Assembly: GCA_964533185.1 (NCBI GenBank)
Contig: CAZHLD010000090.1
Coordinates: forward strand, 1-9,702
Direction of reading: 5' to 3'
Source of the DNA: CAZHLD01 sp964533185
Lineage (GTDB): Bacteria > Acidobacteriota > Terriglobia > Acidiferrales > UBA7541
Length of the DNA: 9,702 bases
How positions within the stretch are numbered: position 1 is the first letter of the stretch; each line of letters starts with the position of its first letter. Shown one piece after another: positions 5,505-9,702 of the stretch. The notes under the pieces were generated by a model that did not search any database, was not told where the DNA came from, and saw only the letters and a list, made by a program, of their open reading frames with translations. The translations under genes were made by a program, and so were the position numbers.

Positions 5505-6290
5505 TCATCCGGCGGCAGCGCCGGAGCGAGCCAGTTGCCGCGAGATGCGGCGCGCGGAATCGCGGAGTAGCTCGACGAGCTTTGGCAGGTGAGCCTCGTC
5601 GATCTGCGTGGTGGTCCCGCTGATGCCGAGCGAAGCCTCGACGTAGCCGAGCCCATCAAAGATGGGCACGGCCAGGCAACGCGCGCCCAGGCTGTTTTCT
5701 TCGTCGTCCACCGCATAACCCTGCGCCCGAACCTTTTCCAACTCTGCAAAGAATCGTGATGGCGTGGCGATCGTTTTCGGCGTGCGCTTCTTCATGCCGT
5801 GCTGGCGCAGGATGGCTTCCACTTCCGTTTTGGGCATGTGCGCCACCAGAGCTTTGCCGACGCTGGTGGAATGTACAAACATGCGTCGGCCCACCCAGGT
5901 GTCCATCTTGATGAAGCCGGGCGCGTCCACTTTCTCGATGTACACCGCCTCGCCGTGGTCGAGGATGGCAAGGTGCGCGGTGAGTTGAGTGCGCTCGACC
6001 AAAGCGCGGAGGATTGGCAGCGCCACTTCGCCGATTTCAAATCCGGCGAGGACGTCGCGCCCGAGGCTGAGAACTTTCAGTCCCAGACGATAGCGACCGG
6101 TCTGCGCCTGGCGGCGGAGATAGCCACGACGCTCAAGCGTGCGGAGGATGTAGCTGGCCGAGCTCTTGGGCATGCCGACGCGGCGGCTGATATCGGCGTT
6201 GGTGAGGCCGTCGCGGTTCTGCGCGACGCGTTCGAGGATGGCGAGGGCGCGGTCAACGGCGATGGACGGCGAGTCGTGACGGATGGACAT
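5505..6290 (-). CDS. IclR-family transcriptional regulator, divergent from aceBA
   Basis: The 261-residue protein has the standard IclR architecture. A winged helix-turn-helix covers residues 9-70 (AVDRALAILE, then LTNADISRRVGMPKSSASYI, then TGRYRLG). A linker helix and the GAF-like effector domain follow, with YIEKVDAPG at 117-125, FVHSTSVGKALVAHM at 138-152 and GYAVDDEENSLGARCLAVPI at 191-210. The last block closely follows the conserved signature of E. coli IclR. It is transcribed away from aceB and aceA, the usual position of a regulator of the divergent operon, and palindromic operators lie between the genes. The likely effectors are glyoxylate- or pyruvate-like metabolites, by analogy only. 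The start is the ATG at 6290, with no clear Shine-Dalgarno. The frame remains open upstream, but that extension runs through the promoters and operators. Confidence 0.93.
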   Translation of the reverse strand: MSIRHDSPSIAVDRALAILERVAQNRDGLTNADISRRVGMPKSSASYILRTLERRGYLRRQAQTGRYRLGLKVLSLGRDVLAGFEIGEVALPILRALVERTQLTAHLAILDHGEAVYIEKVDAPGFIKMDTWVGRRMFVHSTSVGKALVAHMPKTEVEAILRQHGMKKRTPKTIATPSRFFAELEKVRAQGYAVDDEENSLGARCLAVPIFDGLGYVEASLGISGTTTQIDEAHLPKLVELLRDSARRISRQLARSGAAAG

Positions 6291-6326
6291 AGAGCGGAAC
6301 GCCCGGGGAACCAAGTTCCAGTACCA

Positions 6327-6355
6327 AGTATAGAATAAATGTTCAGGATATTGAA
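6327..6355 (-). promoter_or_regulatory. Candidate sigma70 promoter of the iclR-type gene
   Basis: On the minus strand, TTCAAT (6355-6350) is separated by 17 bases from TATACT (6332-6327), a 5-of-6 match to the -10 consensus. This puts transcription about 30 bases before the ATG at 6290. The operator at 6340-6357 covers the -35 and part of the spacer, which is the expected place for autorepression. Confidence 0.5.
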
Positions 6356-6357
6356 CA
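6340..6357. promoter_or_regulatory. Operator 1: TGTTCA-N6-TGAACA palindrome
   Basis: TGTTCAGGATATTGAACA is an interrupted palindrome with six-base arms and a six-base centre. It matches the core of operator 2 except at two central bases. It overlaps the -35 region of the leftward promoter and ends five bases before the -35 of the rightward promoter. It is most simply a binding site for the IclR-family protein encoded next door. Confidence 0.65.
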
Positions 6358-6362
6358 GGGAC

Positions 6363-6391
6363 TTGACGGCAAGGCGAGGCCGGGTTAGACT
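6363..6391 (+). promoter_or_regulatory. Candidate sigma70 promoter of aceBA
   Basis: TTGACG (6363-6368) is followed after exactly 17 bases by TAGACT (6386-6391). The -35 matches 5 of 6 consensus positions and the -10 matches 4 of 6. The expected start site near 6398 falls inside the three-half-site operator at 6397-6424, so a bound repressor would block initiation. The resulting leader to the aceB ATG at 6811 would be about 410 nt, unusually long, so an additional promoter nearer the gene cannot be excluded. Confidence 0.5.
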
Positions 6392-6396
6392 CAAGG

Positions 6397-6424
6397 TTGA
6401 ACGCTTGTTCAATATATTGAACAA
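6397..6424. promoter_or_regulatory. Operator 2: three half-sites at 10-bp steps, with a perfect 20-bp palindrome
   Basis: TTGTTCAATATATTGAACAA at 6405-6424 is a perfect 20-bp palindrome. A further inverted half-site TTGAAC at 6397-6402 pairs with GTTCAA at 6407-6412 to give an overlapping palindrome. The three half-sites (6397-6402, 6407-6412, 6417-6422) are thus spaced exactly 10 bp apart, placing them on one face of the helix. The centre of the main palindrome lies 66 bp from that of operator 1. The site covers the predicted start of aceBA transcription. Confidence 0.75.
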
Positions 6425-6810
6425 TGCGCTCCAAACAGGGAAAGCCTTCCCGAAATGTGCAAAGGAGTTTCCTGCGCCGTTGGCAAGGCCCCTGCTGGCC
6501 CCAGTCGACTCGCCCCCGTCCCCGGTAAGTCACTGAATTCACAAAGTTAAGCATTTGCTGCCGACAGGGTGTTTGGTAGCTGAAATGCGTAATTGCGGTT
6601 GCGCCTCGGGGCTTTCCATGCTCGGGGCAGGGCCCAGTCTGACGGTTGCCATCGGATTCAGGAAGCGAGGACTTCGCTGGCGTCATCGAAGTACCGGTCG
6701 CATGACTCCGAGCGAAGACGACGGAAATGGCAGAGACGGGATTCTCTAGTAACCCGGGTGGGCCCAAGTCACCGATTCAGGTGCTGGCCCGGAGCCGCGC
6801 CGACGAACGG
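6425..6810 (+). other. Long non-coding stretch between operators and aceB
   Basis: These 386 bases hold no gene I can support. Short ORFs here (for example ATG 6555 to 6749) have no family resemblance and no good ribosome-binding site. An in-frame ATG at 6727 would extend AceB by 28 residues, but that extension has no similarity to the family's N-terminus and no convincing Shine-Dalgarno. The stretch is either an unusually long untranslated leader or contains a second promoter that I cannot identify. I see no riboswitch or attenuator. Confidence 0.5.
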
Positions 6811-8352
6811 ATGAACACTGCCCCCGCCGGCTTTGACCCCGCGCGCGACCTTCCGCCGGGGTTTGCGCAACTGCTGCGACAACTGGACCGCGAGTTTACT
6901 CCGCGCCAGCAGGCGCTCCTCGCCAAGCGCGAGGCAGCCCTTGCGGAGGCGCACCGCGGCCATCTTCCAAACTACCTGCCACCTTCGCCTGCCACCACCA
7001 CCGATTGGAAGATCGAGCTGCCTGCCTGGTGCCGCGACCAGCGCAACCAGATGACCGGCCCGGCCGATGACGGCGAGCTGGTGGTGAAGATGCTCAACTC
7101 GGGCGCGCCGAGCGTGATGCTGGACCTTGAAGACTCCATGGCCAACACCTGGCCCAACCTGATGCGCGGCATCGGCAACCTCCTAGCAGCGCTCGCCGAC
7201 ACACTGACCTACTTCGACAAGAAGCGCACCCGCACCGTTGCGATTCAACCAGGCACAACGGTCATCTTCACGCGCCCGCGCGGGCTGCACGTCCATCAGG
7301 CCGGTGTTTTGCCGGGGCGCGTGTTGCCGGCTTCACTCTTCGATGTGGCCCTGCTGGCCTTCCAGGTGGACGCCTCCGCACTGAAGCACCCGCTGTGCTT
7401 CTACATCCCGAAATCAGAGTCCGCCGAGGAAGCGCTGTGGTGGCGCGACCTCTTCCAGGCCATTGAGCGGGCCAAGGGCTGGCCGAGCGGCTGGATCAAG
7501 TGCATGGCGCTGGTCGAGTCGCACCCCCTGGCCTTTCAGATGGAGGAGTTTGCTTGGTACCTGCGCCAACACCTTCTGGGGTTGAACCTGGGCCGCTGGG
7601 ACTACATGGCCAGTCTGATCCACTTCAACCTGCTGGACCCGGCCTGGGTGCTGCCGGACCGCAACACCATTCCCCACAACATTCCCTTCTTCCAGAACCT
7701 GCGCGAGCGGATACCGGAGATCTGCCACAAGCACGGAATGCTGGCCATCGGGGGCATGACCGCTCTCTACCCCAGCCGCGAAGACGCTGAGCTGAACCAG
7801 CGCGCGCTGGCCGTGCTCGCTGAGGACAAAAAGAACGAAGCCACCTCGTTGATGGACGGTGCCTGGACCGGTCATCCGGACCAGAACCAGATCGCCGTTG
7901 AGCAGTTCCCCTATCCGAATCAACTCGACCGCCGGCCACCAGACCCGGTGGCGCAACCCGATCTTCGCCCGCTGCCCGACGGTGCGGGCCAGCGCACGTT
8001 GTGGGGAACGCGCGCGGCGGTACGCACGGTGCTCCGCTATCGCCATGGTGTGCTTGGCGGGAAGGGTGCCAGCCTGCTGGACAGCTACATGGAAGATCTG
8101 GCCACGGACCGGATTTACCGGCTGATGATCGCGCAGCGAATGCTGCATCGCGACCGCCTCGCGATCACCGACGAAGACGGCCGCCTGGTGCCCCACACAC
8201 CCGAGCTGATCCACACTTTGTTCGATAAGGAATTGGAGCTCCTGGTGCGCCAACTGCCCGCGGATGCCGGCCCGGAAGAAGAGGCGCGTCTCCGCGAAGC
8301 CCGCCGGCTGTGCGAGCAAATGATTCTGCGCGGCGAGTTCAATCCAGTTTGA
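6811..8352 (+). CDS. aceB: Malate synthase A
   Basis: The 513-residue protein condenses glyoxylate with acetyl-CoA to malate, the second glyoxylate-shunt step. It aligns throughout with the MSA type. FTPRQQALLAKR is at 29-40, LDLEDSMANTWPN at 104-116 and TRPRGLH at 154-160, with catalytic Arg157. VESHPLAFQMEE is at 235-246 (metal ligand Glu236), GLNLGRWDYM at 257-266 (metal ligand Asp264), the MDGAWTGHP stretch at 348-356, and YMEDLATD at 426-433 with catalytic base Asp429. E. coli AceB is 533 residues; here the C-terminus stops at RGEFNPV, lacking about 20 residues that in E. coli include FLTLPGYRLLA. The start at ATG 6811 fits the family's N-terminus better than the in-frame ATG at 6727; neither has a good Shine-Dalgarno. 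aceA follows after 49 bp. Confidence 0.96.
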   Translation: MNTAPAGFDPARDLPPGFAQLLRQLDREFTPRQQALLAKREAALAEAHRGHLPNYLPPSPATTTDWKIELPAWCRDQRNQMTGPADDGELVVKMLNSGAPSVMLDLEDSMANTWPNLMRGIGNLLAALADTLTYFDKKRTRTVAIQPGTTVIFTRPRGLHVHQAGVLPGRVLPASLFDVALLAFQVDASALKHPLCFYIPKSESAEEALWWRDLFQAIERAKGWPSGWIKCMALVESHPLAFQMEEFAWYLRQHLLGLNLGRWDYMASLIHFNLLDPAWVLPDRNTIPHNIPFFQNLRERIPEICHKHGMLAIGGMTALYPSREDAELNQRALAVLAEDKKNEATSLMDGAWTGHPDQNQIAVEQFPYPNQLDRRPPDPVAQPDLRPLPDGAGQRTLWGTRAAVRTVLRYRHGVLGGKGASLLDSYMEDLATDRIYRLMIAQRMLHRDRLAITDEDGRLVPHTPELIHTLFDKELELLVRQLPADAGPEEEARLREARRLCEQMILRGEFNPV

Positions 8353-8401
8353 CACGGCCCCGGAGCAACATCACTAGACCTGATTGTGAGGAGGAACGAA
8401 A

Positions 8402-9702
8402 ATGGCGATCAACGGCAAGGGCTCGAAACCCAACGGCAAGGCGGCTCTGAAGGCTGACCCCTGGGCTAACGACCCGCGCTGGAAAGGCATCACGCGTCCC
8501 TACAGTTATGACGACGTGCTGCGCCTGCGGGGCTCGATCCACATCGAGTACACCCTCGCCCGGATGGGCGCCGAGCGCCTCTGGCACCTGCTGAACACTG
8601 AGCCGTACGTGCATGCCTTGGGTGCGCTGACCGGCAACCAGGCCGTGCAGCAGGTCCACGCCGGCCTGAAGGCCATCTATGGAAGCGGGTGGCAAGTGGC
8701 CGCCGACGCCAACAACGCCGGCGACATGTATCCGGACCAGAGCCTCTATCCGGCCGATAGCTGCCCGAACCTGGTGCGGCGCATCAACAAGGCGCTGCTG
8801 CGCGCCGACCAAGTGGACCACGCCGAAGGCAAGAACAGCACCTACTGGTTCGCTCCCATCGTGGCGGACGCCGAAGCGGGCTTTGGCGGCAACTTGAACG
8901 CCTACGAGCTCATGAAGGCCATGATCGATGCGGGCGCCGCAGGAGTGCACTTCGAAGATCAGCTTTCTTCCGCCAAGAAGTGCGGCCACCTGGGCGGGAA
9001 AGTGGTCGTGCCGATCCGTGAGTTCATCGAAAAGCTGATCGCCGCGCGTCTGGCCGCCGACGTGATGGGCGTGCCGACGCTGATCGTTGCCCGGACCGAT
9101 GCAGACAGCGCCGGCCTGTTGCACTCTGACGTGGACCCGCGCGACCGCGCATTCGTCAAGGGCCCGCGCACCGTGGAAGGCTTCTACGAGTTCCGCGGCG
9201 GCATCGAGGCCGCCATCGCCCGCGGCCTGGCCTACGCGCCGTACGCGGACTTGCTGTGGTGCGAGACGTCTCACCCGGATCTCGCCGAGGCCCGGCAGTT
9301 TGCCGAGGCCATCCACGCCGAGTTCCCCGGCAAGATGTTGGCTTACAACTGCTCGCCGTCGTTCAACTGGCGCAAGAACCTCGATTGCGAGACGATCGCA
9401 CTCTTCCAGCGAGAGCTGGGTGCGATGGGCTACAAGTTCCAGTTTGTCACCCTGGCCGGCTTCCATTCGCTCAACCTGAGCATGTTCGAGTTGGCGCGCG
9501 CCTATCGGAACGAGGGCATGACGGCCTACTGCCGCCTGCAACAGGCCGAGTTCCAATTGGAGGAAGAGGCCTCCTACCGCGCCGTGAAGCATCAGCGGTT
9601 TGTCGGCACTGGCTACTTCGACCAGGTGGCGCAGACCATCTCTGCCGGGCAAAGCTCAACCACTGCGCTGGAGGGCTCCACCGAAACTGAACAGTTCAAC
9701 GA
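8402..9702 (+). CDS. aceA: Isocitrate lyase (3' end cut by window)
   Basis: This reads 433 codons with no stop before the window edge. Isocitrate lyase splits isocitrate into succinate and glyoxylate, which AceB then uses. Diagnostic segments are MYPDQSLYPADS near 110-121, WFAPIVADAEAGFGG near 146-160, the signature KKCGH at 192-196 with catalytic Cys194 (Cys195 in E. coli), WCETSHPDL near 285-293 and NCSPSFNWRKNL near 317-328. The sequence ends TALEGSTETEQFN; the 434-residue E. coli enzyme ends in a very similar GSTEESQF, so only a few residues are missing. The start is ATG 8402, with a strong GAGGAGG at 8388-8394, seven bases upstream. This is the only strong ribosome-binding site in the operon, so AceA may be made in excess over AceB. 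No aceK follows within the window. Confidence 0.97.
   Translation, partial: MAINGKGSKPNGKAALKADPWANDPRWKGITRPYSYDDVLRLRGSIHIEYTLARMGAERLWHLLNTEPYVHALGALTGNQAVQQVHAGLKAIYGSGWQVAADANNAGDMYPDQSLYPADSCPNLVRRINKALLRADQVDHAEGKNSTYWFAPIVADAEAGFGGNLNAYELMKAMIDAGAAGVHFEDQLSSAKKCGHLGGKVVVPIREFIEKLIAARLAADVMGVPTLIVARTDADSAGLLHSDVDPRDRAFVKGPRTVEGFYEFRGGIEAAIARGLAYAPYADLLWCETSHPDLAEARQFAEAIHAEFPGKMLAYNCSPSFNWRKNLDCETIALFQRELGAMGYKFQFVTLAGFHSLNLSMFELARAYRNEGMTAYCRLQQAEFQLEEEASYRAVKHQRFVGTGYFDQVAQTISAGQSSTTALEGSTETEQFN

Noticed and set aside
6291..6767. N-terminal extension of the IclR-type ORF up to 6767
   Set aside because: The family N-terminus begins right after the ATG at 6290, and the extension runs through the promoters and operators with no domain resemblance.
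6727..6810. Upstream in-frame ATG for AceB adding 28 residues
   Set aside because: The extension does not resemble the malate synthase N-terminus and has no spaced Shine-Dalgarno. Left as a minor possibility.
8339..9652. 437-residue minus-strand ORF opposite aceA
   Set aside because: It is antisense to the isocitrate lyase gene, whose frame carries all family motifs including KKCGH; the minus ORF is a GC-driven shadow.
1..9702. CRISPR array, tRNA, rRNA, transposase or phage genes
   Set aside because: I saw no regularly spaced repeats, no cloverleaf-type sequence, no rRNA segments, and no transposase or phage protein motifs in any frame.

Overview
The window reads as a piece of a high-GC bacterial chromosome (flanking genes roughly 60-65% GC). 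Gene content and protein style (ADP-glucose-type glycogen synthase, RsmA, IclR next to a glyoxylate shunt) would fit a heterotrophic soil or aquatic bacterium. Acidobacteriota is my best guess, but this is only an impression; no rRNA or marker in the window settles it.

Region 1 (1-1339) is the most notable part. It holds two gene cassettes of an integron array, each ending in a recognisable attC site (485-576 and 1187-1339). The first cassette carries a small cupin, about 47% GC and clearly unlike its neighbours. The second carries a GC-rich class I SAM-dependent methyltransferase whose stop codon lies inside the attC core. Both attC sites have GCCTAAC / GTTAGGT cores, imperfectly paired arms, and one extrahelical A exactly 15 nt after the TAAC. 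No integrase gene is visible. Given the cassette orientation, it would lie to the left of the window, or the array may be an integrase-less cluster (CALIN). The array ends at 1339, next to chromosomal housekeeping genes.

Region 2 (1428-3285, minus strand) holds glycogen synthase (glgA) followed 49 bp downstream by a thioredoxin (trxA) with an unusual WCRPC active site.

Region 3 (3440-3833) holds two small uncharacterised ORFs that converge and overlap by about 92 bp. A perfect 9-bp inverted repeat lies inside one of them.

Region 4 (3938-5457) holds rsmA (16S rRNA dimethyladenosine transferase, with Ser instead of Asn in the NLPY motif), convergent with a cytoplasmic glycerophosphodiester phosphodiesterase. 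Only 20 bp separate them, filled by a short hairpin.

Region 5 (5505-9702) is a glyoxylate-shunt locus. An IclR-family regulator is read leftwards. Malate synthase A (aceB) and isocitrate lyase (aceA, cut by the window edge only a few residues from its usual end) are read rightwards. Between them are back-to-back sigma70-type promoters and two palindromic TGTTCA-N6-TGAACA operators, one of them a run of three half-sites spaced exactly 10 bp apart. The arrangement suggests that the IclR protein controls both its own gene and aceBA. Together isocitrate lyase and malate synthase turn isocitrate plus acetyl-CoA into succinate and malate, allowing growth on acetate or fatty acids.
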